DNA of 12,167 bases from Cytophagales bacterium (lineage in GTDB: Bacteria; Bacteroidota; Bacteroidia; Cytophagales; Cyclobacteriaceae), in assembly GCA_003500135.1 (NCBI GenBank), contig DNTA01000326.1, positions 1-12,167 of the forward strand, read 5' to 3'. The number at the start of each line of letters is the position of its first letter. Positions within the stretch are counted from its first letter, which is position 1. This document shows positions 6,296 to 12,167 of the stretch, piece after piece. The notes under the pieces are model-generated. The model had not been told where the DNA came from and searched no databases. It worked only from the letters and a program-made list of their open reading frames with translations. Made by a program: the position numbers and the translations under genes.

Positions 6296-7513
6296 ATGAC
6301 CAAAAAGAAAACCTATAAAGAATTACTGGATTTAAAGGAGCTGGAGCTGAATGCCCTGCTGGAAATTACGCAGGCAATCAATAACAATATGCCGGAAGCT
6401 TCTTTATATAAAATTTATAATTTCACACTTCGTGCCAATCTCAATATTGCTAAACTTGCTCTTTATGTTTTTGATGAAAAGTGGGGTTGCAAAGTGAATT
6501 TTGGTACCAGAAATAGCTTTACTGGTATTCCACTGGGTGAGGAAATGACCCAATATGAAAAGATCACCAACCTCAAGGTTGATGACGATTCTCCTTTCTC
6601 GGAGTTTGAAGTGGTGATTCCGGTGGCACACAAATCAAATAAACTTGCCATGGTTTTTATCAATGGCAAAGCCGACAGGAGTGAAGTGGCCATTAATACC
6701 AATTTTGTACAGGCGCTGAGTAATATTATTATTGTGGCCATAGAGAATAAAAAACTGGCCAGAAGACAATTGGAACAGGAAATGTTGCGTAGAGAGCTTT
6801 CAATTGCCGGCCAGCTTCAGCGGTTTTTGTTTCCCAAAACACTACCCTACAATGACCACCTAAAAATTTGTGCCTATTACGAACCACAACATTCCATCGG
6901 GGGTGACTATTACGACTATATCGCTTTGCGCGACGATCAGCACTTGTTTTGCGTGGCCGATGTATCAGGAAAAGGCATACCGGCGGCTATGTTGATGTCA
7001 AATTTTCAGGCATCACTTCGAATACTTACACGCCAAACCAATCTATTACAGGATGTAATCACCCAGCTCAACCATCAAATTGTTAGCAATTCGAAGGGAG
7101 AGCATTTCATTACCGTATTTGTGGCGATTTATGATCGCAAAAGAAAGCGGATGAAGTATGTAAATTCGGGACATAACCCGCCTTACCTTATTAAAAGTGA
7201 TGGAAGCATGGAGGAGTTGACAAAAGGCAGCACCATATTGGGGGCCTTCGACCATTTGCCTGAAATTGAAGTGGGCATTTACGAAGATATCAGCGATTTT
7301 GGCATATTTGCCTACACCGATGGACTATCTGAAATGAAAAATGACGACGAAGTGGAATTTGGTGAGGGCCGGATTTTGGAAGTATTGGAACAAAATAAAA
7401 ATTCAGCGCCACGACAAATACAGGCTGCCATGATTTCAGCCATGCAAACCTTTAAAGATGATCAACCACTGAATGATGATATCACTCTCTATTGTTGCCA
7501 GGTAAAAGCCTAA
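6296..7513 (+). CDS. PP2C-type phosphatase, SpoIIE/RsbU family, with N-terminal GAF-like domain
   Basis: The 405-residue protein has no membrane segment. Residues about 15-150 look like a GAF-type sensor domain ending in the helix IIIVAIENKKLARRQ. A charged linker helix (about 150-178, ERR-type pattern ending in QLQRFLFP) is the element that switches activity in RsbU and SpoIIE. The phosphatase domain has the metal-binding residues GGDYYD (Asp204), ADVSGKG (Asp222), YTDGLSE (Asp342) and NDDIT (Asp394/395). Such enzymes dephosphorylate a serine on an anti-sigma-factor antagonist (STAS protein) in partner-switching pathways. No STAS protein or RsbW-type kinase is in the window, so the substrate is unknown. 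It begins 3 bases after the permease stop and ends 1 base before the deacetylase, indicating cotranscription. Confidence 0.93.
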   Translation: MTKKKTYKELLDLKELELNALLEITQAINNNMPEASLYKIYNFTLRANLNIAKLALYVFDEKWGCKVNFGTRNSFTGIPLGEEMTQYEKITNLKVDDDSPFSEFEVVIPVAHKSNKLAMVFINGKADRSEVAINTNFVQALSNIIIVAIENKKLARRQLEQEMLRRELSIAGQLQRFLFPKTLPYNDHLKICAYYEPQHSIGGDYYDYIALRDDQHLFCVADVSGKGIPAAMLMSNFQASLRILTRQTNLLQDVITQLNHQIVSNSKGEHFITVFVAIYDRKRKRMKYVNSGHNPPYLIKSDGSMEELTKGSTILGAFDHLPEIEVGIYEDISDFGIFAYTDGLSEMKNDDEVEFGEGRILEVLEQNKNSAPRQIQAAMISAMQTFKDDQPLNDDITLYCCQVKA

Positions 7514-7514
7514 T

Positions 7515-8153
7515 ATGAGCATTGCTTTTCACAAAACACCCATAATCCTCGAGAAGATCTTTCCAGGCCTCACCTGGAAAAGGGAACCTACTGCAGGGAA
7601 GAAGATATACCTTACTTTTGACGATGGGCCCGTTCCTGATTTGACCGAATACGTAATTGACCTGCTGGGGCAATATAATGCCAGGGCCACTTTTTTTTGT
7701 GTAGGGGATAATATCCGTAAATACCCTGAGATTTTGACAAAAGTTGATCGTGGAGGTCATAGAATAGGCAACCATACTTTTCATCATGTAAAAGGTTGGA
7801 AAATGGGCCATCGGGCATATCTGGACGACATTGAACTTTGCGAAAAAATGATTAGGGAAAATGCTTCTGATCAACCGCTCAATCTGTTTCGACCGCCATA
7901 TGGTCAAATCAAACCCGGACAGATCGGGCCGGTTGCTAAAAAGTACGAAATAATTATGTGGTCAGTGCTGGCCTACGATTTTGAAAAACGACTTAATACC
8001 AGGAATGCCATTAATAAATGCATTCAGTATTCTAAAAATGGATCCATCGTGGTTTTTCATGATAATTATAAAGCCGAAAAAAATTTGAAAACGATTTTAC
8101 CGGCATATCTTCAACATTTTTCCAATGAGGGTTTTACCTTTGCTCCATTGTAA
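7515..8153 (+). CDS. Polysaccharide deacetylase (NodB homology domain)
   Basis: The 212-residue protein has all five motifs of carbohydrate esterase family 4: TFDDGP (34-39; Asp36 base and Asp37 metal), HTFHH (87-91; His87 and His91 metal), RPPYG (126-130), the MWSVLAYDF segment (148-156) and VVFHDN (180-185; His182). It should remove N-acetyl groups from a GlcNAc-containing glycan or, like some relatives, act on another acyl amide. There is no signal peptide or membrane helix, so it looks cytoplasmic as annotated, unusual for an enzyme acting on wall or exopolysaccharide. The N-terminus (HKTPIILEKIFPGLTWK) matches Bacteroidota relatives I recall, so the start is probably right. It lies in the same run as the glycosyltransferase at 3637. 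Confidence 0.93.
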   Translation: MSIAFHKTPIILEKIFPGLTWKREPTAGKKIYLTFDDGPVPDLTEYVIDLLGQYNARATFFCVGDNIRKYPEILTKVDRGGHRIGNHTFHHVKGWKMGHRAYLDDIELCEKMIRENASDQPLNLFRPPYGQIKPGQIGPVAKKYEIIMWSVLAYDFEKRLNTRNAINKCIQYSKNGSIVVFHDNYKAEKNLKTILPAYLQHFSNEGFTFAPL

Positions 8154-8163
8154 ATCCTGGCTT

Positions 8164-8937
8164 ATGCAATTAATAGAAACACACGCACATATATATTCCA
8201 CAAAATTTGATGACGACCGTGACAATATCATCTCAAGGGCAAGGGATGTTGGCATATCACAAATAATAATGCCGAATATTGACCACGGATCCATTGAAGG
8301 TATGTTGAAGCTGGAAACGCAATATCCGAAGCTTTGCCTGCCCACCATGGGTCTGCACCCCTGTTCGGTTGATAAAGATTTTGAAAAGGAGTTGCAAACC
8401 GTTAAAGCCTGGCTGGATAAAAGAAAGTTTACGGCGATAGGTGAAATTGGTACCGACCTTTATTGGGACAAAACGAAATACGATTATCAGGTCGAGGCAT
8501 TTAACCAGCAAGTGAATTGGGCAAAAAAGTACAGGCTGCCGATCATAATTCATTGCCGGGAGTCTATTGACCAAACCATCGAATTGGTGGAGCGATTGGC
8601 CGATGAAAATTTAACCGGTGTATTTCATTGTTTTACAGGAGATGAAAATCATGCACAGCGAATAATTGATTTGGGGTTTTATTTAGGAATTGGAGGTGTA
8701 GTGACCTTCAATAACGGTGGCCTGGCAGAAATCATGCATAAAATCCCGATGGAACGTATTATCTTGGAGACCGATAGCCCTTATCTTGCACCCAAACCAT
8801 ACAGGGGAAAAAGAAATGAACCCGCCTATGTAATAGAGGTAGCAAAGAAAATAGCAGAATTGAAACAACATACCATTGAGGATGTGGCGCAAATAACCAC
8901 CCTAAATGCCCAAAAGCTTTTTAACTTAAATGGATAA
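8164..8937 (+). CDS. TatD-family metal-dependent hydrolase (DNase)
   Basis: The 257-residue protein has the complete metal-binding set of the TatD/YcfH family: ETHAH (His7, His9), GEIGTDLYW (Glu94), IIHCRES (His130), FHCFTG (His155) and LETDSPYLAP (Asp204). Family members are 3'-5' exonucleases for DNA or RNA in repair and degradation, while some act on other substrates. I chose the ATG at 8164 because it gives the family start (MQLIETHAH), 10 bases after the deacetylase stop. An in-frame ATG at 8125 would add 13 residues and overlap the deacetylase gene, which I consider unlikely. The last 8 bases overlap the asparaginase gene. TatD, YcfH and YjjV types cannot be separated here, so no symbol is given. 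Confidence 0.95.
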   Translation: MQLIETHAHIYSTKFDDDRDNIISRARDVGISQIIMPNIDHGSIEGMLKLETQYPKLCLPTMGLHPCSVDKDFEKELQTVKAWLDKRKFTAIGEIGTDLYWDKTKYDYQVEAFNQQVNWAKKYRLPIIIHCRESIDQTIELVERLADENLTGVFHCFTGDENHAQRIIDLGFYLGIGGVVTFNNGGLAEIMHKIPMERIILETDSPYLAPKPYRGKRNEPAYVIEVAKKIAELKQHTIEDVAQITTLNAQKLFNLNG

Positions 8938-10006
8938 GAATTATCGCATAGTAAACCTGAGTACCTCTTTCAAAGGCTCGCCAAAAGCCAATATCCTTAT
9001 TATTTATACAGGTGGTACTTTGGGAATGGTTCACGATGAGTCCGGAGCCCTGGTAGCATTAAAGTTCAACCAGATACTTAAGCATGTACCGTCCTTGAGG
9101 TCATTAGATCTTAAATTGACCGTTATTTCCTTTCCGGTACCGATCGATTCATCCAATATCAATGTAACAGACTGGCAAAGTCTTGGTTACATTATTATTG
9201 AGAATTATCATCAGTACGATGGTTTTGTGGTTCTGCATGGCACAGATACCATGGCCTTTACAGCTTCTGCATTAAGTTTTATGTTGCAGGGCCTCAATAA
9301 GCCCGTAGTATTCACCGGCGCTCAGTTGCCCATCAGCGCTATACGTACCGATGCCCGTGCCAACCTGGTAACGGCGCTGGAAATAGCTGCGGCACAAAAG
9401 AACGGCAGGCCAATGGTGCCCGAAGTGAGTATCTATTTTGACTATCAGCTTATGCGCGGAAACCGGACCTTTAAAAAGCGTTCGGCCCAGTTTGCTGCTT
9501 TTGGATGTGAAAACTATCCGATACTGGCTAAGGCAGGGATAAGAATAGCATACAATGAACCTGCTATTATGCCCTTTATTCCAGGAGATAACCTTATTTA
9601 TAAGGATAAATTTGACACCTCTGTATTTATCCTGAAAATATTCCCTTCCATGGACGAATCAATTACGCGCTATTTGCTTGATAAGCCCGGGTTGAAAGGG
9701 GTCGTGCTGGAATCATACGGGTCGGGCAATGCGCCAACGGAGCCATGGTTTTTAGACGCTTTGAAACAGGCTGTCGACAAGGGGGTGATTATATATAACG
9801 TATCTCAATTAATCGGAGGCATGGTGATGCATGGCCGATATGAGACCAGTAAATATCTTGACGATGCAGGTGTGATCAGTGGAAATGATATAACCCGTGA
9901 GGCGGCCATAGCCAAGTTAATGTTTTTGCTTGGAAATGAGCTGGATATAGAACAGGTAAAGCGAAAACTGGCGGTTCCGCTGACTGGCGAAATGGCCGTT
10001 TTGTAA
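8930..10006 (+). CDS. ansA: L-asparaginase, type I (cytoplasmic)
   Basis: The 358-residue protein shows the asparaginase signatures: IYTGGTLGM (25-33) with the nucleophile Thr30, and VLHGTDTMAFTASALSFML (101-119) with Thr105 and Asp106 of the second catalytic set. GAQLPISAIRTDARANL (130-146) and RGNRTFKKRS (166-175, supplying the catalytic lysine) follow. The C-terminal half (from about 225) is the second domain, with LESYGSGNAP (250-259). It has no signal peptide, fitting the cytoplasmic E. coli AnsA type rather than periplasmic AnsB. It hydrolyses asparagine to aspartate and ammonia. The N-terminus has about 15-20 residues before the first strand, longer than in E. coli. Its ATG overlaps the TatD stop by 8 bases. 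It is the last gene of the packed run that begins at 3637. Confidence 0.94.
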   Translation: MDKNYRIVNLSTSFKGSPKANILIIYTGGTLGMVHDESGALVALKFNQILKHVPSLRSLDLKLTVISFPVPIDSSNINVTDWQSLGYIIIENYHQYDGFVVLHGTDTMAFTASALSFMLQGLNKPVVFTGAQLPISAIRTDARANLVTALEIAAAQKNGRPMVPEVSIYFDYQLMRGNRTFKKRSAQFAAFGCENYPILAKAGIRIAYNEPAIMPFIPGDNLIYKDKFDTSVFILKIFPSMDESITRYLLDKPGLKGVVLESYGSGNAPTEPWFLDALKQAVDKGVIIYNVSQLIGGMVMHGRYETSKYLDDAGVISGNDITREAAIAKLMFLLGNELDIEQVKRKLAVPLTGEMAVL

Positions 10007-10022
10007 GCCGCCAAAAAACATG

Positions 10023-10049
10023 ATAAAATTTGGATAAAGCGAATTTTAT
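10023..10049 (+). repeat. AT-only inverted repeat after ansA
   Basis: ATAAAATT (10023-10030) and AATTTTAT (10042-10049) form a perfect 8-base-pair inverted repeat with an 11-base spacer. It lies 16 bases after the ansA stop. All pairs are A-T and only a broken T run follows, so it would be a weak terminator at best; it might be an operator. It overlaps the candidate tRNA promoter. Confidence 0.3.
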
Positions 10050-10060
10050 TGATTTATTTG
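10029..10060 (+). promoter_or_regulatory. Candidate promoter for tRNA-Ser
   Basis: TTTG (10029-10032), 20 bases, then TTTATTTG (10053-10060), a match to TAnnTTTG with one mismatch. Transcription would start near 10067, 26 bases before the mature tRNA. This is a pattern match without other support. Readthrough from the upstream operon is an alternative. Confidence 0.35.
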
Positions 10061-10092
10061 TGGCCTTGACATTGTGTATAAACAAGATTCGA

Positions 10093-10181
<89 letters not shown>

Positions 10182-10259
10182 AGAAGCGTATAAATGTGTA
10201 ATCAAATCAAGTTTCATTTAAATACTATTTAACCATTATAGAAGTCAAAAAACTGAATT

Positions 10260-11102
10260 ATGAAAAAGTTATTTGTTCTATTGATGATTTCAGGGATCGT
10301 ATCCCTGGGTTTTTCAACCAACAGCTTTGCGCAAACGGCAGAAGAAGGTACTGAAATGGCAGCAGACACAACCGCTGCGGAAGCAGATACCGCTGCCGCA
10401 GATGTAGAAGGTCCTGCCGAAGCCATTACTGAAGAAGTAATTGAAGAGCGCACCCCGGATGAGGAAGTGACCTTTCACCAGGCAGTAAAAGAAAAGTTTA
10501 TTGAAGGTGGATGGCAATTTATGTCAATCGTATTGGCTTGTCTAATCCTCGGTATGGCTGTTGCAATTGAAAGGATCATCACGCTGAACCTGGCGACCAC
10601 CAACACTAAAAAGCTGTTGGCACAGGTTGACGAAGCCCTCACCAAAGACGGTGTGGAAGGAGCCAAAGAAGTATGTAAAAGTACAAGAGGCCCAGTAGCT
10701 TCTATCTTTACTCAAGGTCTTATGAGAATGTCGGAAGGTGTGGAAATGGTAGAGAAGTCTATTATTTCTTACGGTTCTGTAGAAATGGGCCGTTTGGAAA
10801 AAGGTCTGATCTGGATTTCACTTTTCATCTCTGTTGCACCTATGTTAGGATTTATGGGTACGGTAATCGGTATGATTGGCGCCTTCGATACCATTGAAGC
10901 AATGGGTGATATTCAGGCATCTGCGATTGCGGGTAACATTAAAGTGGCCCTTTTGACAACAGTTGCAGGTTTGATCGTTGCAGTAATCCTACAATTTTTC
11001 TACAACTATCTGGTTTCTAAAATCGATTCACTGGTGAACCAAATGGAAGATGCTTCTATTTCTTTCATCGACTTGCTGGTGAAGCACAATTTGACTAAGT
11101 AA
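10260..11102 (+). CDS. exbB: MotA/TolQ/ExbB proton channel family protein with signal peptide and acidic spacer
   Basis: The 280-residue protein starts with a signal peptide (1-24, ending NSFA before Gln25). An Ala/Glu/Asp/Thr-rich, repeat-like spacer (25-70) follows. The ExbB core comprises membrane helix 1 (about 86-108), a cytoplasmic domain (about 110-170), helix 2 containing APMLGFMGTVIGMIGAF (183-199) and helix 3 containing LLTTVAGLIVAVI (221-233). These last two are the conserved pore-lining segments. With ExbD it forms the inner-membrane proton-driven motor that energises TonB and thus outer-membrane transport. The E. coli protein lacks the spacer, and N-terminal extensions like this are known in some other ExbB proteins. 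The gene starts 79 bases after the tRNA with no terminator between, and the small membrane protein gene follows after 24 bases. Confidence 0.93.
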   Translation: MKKLFVLLMISGIVSLGFSTNSFAQTAEEGTEMAADTTAAEADTAAADVEGPAEAITEEVIEERTPDEEVTFHQAVKEKFIEGGWQFMSIVLACLILGMAVAIERIITLNLATTNTKKLLAQVDEALTKDGVEGAKEVCKSTRGPVASIFTQGLMRMSEGVEMVEKSIISYGSVEMGRLEKGLIWISLFISVAPMLGFMGTVIGMIGAFDTIEAMGDIQASAIAGNIKVALLTTVAGLIVAVILQFFYNYLVSKIDSLVNQMEDASISFIDLLVKHNLTK

Positions 11103-11126
11103 TTTCAAACTGTTGAATAAGATTTT

Positions 11127-11453
11127 ATGGATTTTATAGATATTTTAATATATGTATCTTATGGATTGGTAGGTATAGCACTGGTTTTGGCAATCATTCT
11201 ACCATTGATAAGCGCATTTAGTAATCCTCAATCGCTTGTGCGTGGAGCAATAGGAGTAATTGCCCTGGCGGTGGTTTTTGGAGTTGCATTTGCAATATCC
11301 GGTGATGAGGTCACGGAGGTTTACGCACGATTCAACGTAGGTCCTGAATTATCACAATTCGTTGGAGCTACATTGACCATGATGTATTTATTGATCGTGA
11401 TCACTCTTTTGGGAGTGTTCTTTACCGAGTTTAAAAAAGTATTTTCTAGATAA
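11127..11453 (+). CDS. Small three-helix membrane protein within the exb cluster
   Basis: This 108-residue protein has three predicted membrane helices (about 5-30, 39-58 and 80-102). Short loops include SNPQS (32-36) and a polar segment with ISGDEVTEVYARF (57-69). The last helix is followed by a basic tail (FKKVFSR), suggesting a cytoplasmic C-terminus. It has no motif I can assign to a known family. It lies between exbB (24-base gap) and exbD; its TAA shares one base with the exbD ATG, giving strong coupling. I infer an accessory subunit or assembly factor of the ExbB/ExbD complex. I recall similar proteins of unknown function at this place in other Bacteroidota, but cannot check here. Confidence 0.85.
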   Translation: MDFIDILIYVSYGLVGIALVLAIILPLISAFSNPQSLVRGAIGVIALAVVFGVAFAISGDEVTEVYARFNVGPELSQFVGATLTMMYLLIVITLLGVFFTEFKKVFSR

Positions 11454-12076
11454 TGGCTAAAAGAACGACACCGGAAATTAATTCTGCCGGGATGGCAGAT
11501 ATAGCATTCTTACTGCTTATCTTCTTCCTGGTGGCAACTACTTTGGCTACGGATAAGGGCTTGACCCTTCTCCTTCCACCAAAACCCGATGATACTGAAA
11601 TAATTGATATAAAAATACCTGAACGAAATTTGTTCAAGGTATTGGTCAATTCTCAAGACAGGGTACTGGTGGAAAATGAACCGGTTACAGATGTAACAGA
11701 AATCAGGGAAAGGGCCAAGAAATTCATTTTGAACTTCGGCAACCCTAAATCCCCGGAAGCTATTGAGTTGTACAATTCACTCCCGGGTGAATTAAAAGCC
11801 ATGGTCGAACGAGTACCTGAATCATCGGACAATCCTAAAGACGCTATTGTATCTTTCAAAGCCGACCGCGGTACCAGTTATGAAATGTATATTGCCATAC
11901 TGGATGAACTGCAGGGAGCTTACTACGAAATTTACGGAGCAAGGGTAGGTTTGTCAGCTGACGAGTTTAGAAAACTCGACCGTAAAAAACCGGAAGAAAA
12001 AGCCAAGTATGAACGCGCGCGTGAAGGGATGCCAATGAACATCTCTATTGCTGAACCAACAAAAGTAGGAGGGTAA
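11453..12076 (+). CDS. exbD: ExbD/TolR family biopolymer transport protein, enlarged
   Basis: The 207-residue protein has the ExbD plan: a short cytoplasmic N-terminus (KRTTPEINSAGMADIAFLL), one membrane helix (about 15-32) with the essential proton-carrying aspartate at Asp16, and a periplasmic domain starting LPPKPDD. Usual ExbD proteins are about 130-150 residues. The extra length is an insertion between the first helix of the periplasmic domain and IVSFKADRGTSYE (about 93-130), plus a charged C-terminal part (170-198) ending in a strand (PMNISIAEPTK). It couples proton flow through ExbB to TonB or a like partner. Its start shares one base with the preceding stop, and a second exbD follows after 2 bases. 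Confidence 0.92.
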   Translation: MAKRTTPEINSAGMADIAFLLLIFFLVATTLATDKGLTLLLPPKPDDTEIIDIKIPERNLFKVLVNSQDRVLVENEPVTDVTEIRERAKKFILNFGNPKSPEAIELYNSLPGELKAMVERVPESSDNPKDAIVSFKADRGTSYEMYIAILDELQGAYYEIYGARVGLSADEFRKLDRKKPEEKAKYERAREGMPMNISIAEPTKVGG

Positions 12077-12078
12077 AT

Positions 12079-12167
12079 ATGTCAAAGTTTAAGAAAAAAT
12101 CGGATACAAGCCAGGATATCCCAACGGCTGCATTGCCTGATATTATATTTATGCTTCTGTTCTTTTT
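12079..12167 (+). CDS. exbD: Second ExbD/TolR family protein (N-terminal fragment, cut by window end)
   Basis: The first 29 codons are present: a basic N-terminus (MSKFKKKSDTSQDIPTAALP), then the start of a membrane helix DIIFMLLFF with Asp21 in the place of the ExbD proton-carrying aspartate. The PTAALPDIIFMLLFF pattern is typical of ExbD/TolR. It begins 2 bases after the previous exbD stop, so the two ExbD proteins are coexpressed and may form a heteromeric unit. Everything after the first turns of the helix lies off the window. Confidence 0.85.
   Translation, partial: MSKFKKKSDTSQDIPTAALPDIIFMLLFF

Noticed and set aside
7482..7907. Minus-strand frame of 141 codons
   Set aside because: It is antisense to the end of the phosphatase gene and the start of the deacetylase gene, both well supported.
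8125..8163. Upstream in-frame start for the TatD gene
   Set aside because: It would add 13 residues before the family N-terminus and overlap the deacetylase; the ATG at 8164 fits the MQLIETHAH start.

Overview
The window reads as chromosomal core sequence from a member of the Bacteroidota (formerly Bacteroidetes), probably of the Cytophagales/Cytophagia type. The evidence is moderately AT-rich DNA, promoter elements of the Bacteroidota form (TTG or TTTG, about 19 bases, then TAnnTTTG), few recognisable Shine-Dalgarno sequences, a TPR-fed membrane histidine kinase, and an exbB / small membrane protein / exbD / exbD cluster. The phylum call is fairly secure. The order is an inference from protein style and gene order. 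I see no insertion sequence, phage gene, CRISPR array or other sign of recent transfer.

Layout. Bases 1-1786 (minus strand) hold most of a TPR sensor histidine kinase, cut by the window start. A 313-base divergent region follows. It carries a candidate kinase promoter on the minus strand and, on the plus strand, a very good Bacteroidota promoter followed almost at once by an intrinsic terminator and then a second hairpin. This forms a leader for greA (transcript cleavage factor), which is followed by a HIT-family nucleotide hydrolase. Next is ruvC on the minus strand, meeting the HIT gene tail to tail with only 2 bases between their stop codons.

From 3637 to 10006 there are seven tightly packed plus-strand genes, probably one operon: a membrane family 2 glycosyltransferase, an 85-residue winged-helix-like protein, an OppC/DppC-type ABC permease with a large extra loop, a SpoIIE/RsbU-type phosphatase, a NodB-type polysaccharide deacetylase, a TatD-family nuclease and a type I asparaginase. 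Spacing runs from 8-base overlaps to 15-base gaps. The glycosyltransferase and deacetylase suggest a surface glycan step; the other members look like housekeeping or signalling genes.

A tRNA-Ser(GGA) lies at 10093-10180. The last 1.9 kb begins a TonB-type energy-transducing cluster: ExbB with a cleavable-looking signal peptide and an Ala/Glu-rich spacer, a 108-residue three-helix membrane protein, an enlarged ExbD, and the start of a second ExbD cut by the window end. Such complexes couple the proton gradient to outer-membrane TonB-dependent transport.

Most of the window is ordinary core genome. The parts most worth a second look are the greA leader (promoter and terminator back to back, similar in layout to the GraL leader of E. 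coli greA), the small membrane protein embedded in the ExbB/ExbD cluster, the wHTH-like protein overlapping the glycosyltransferase, and the orphan permease.
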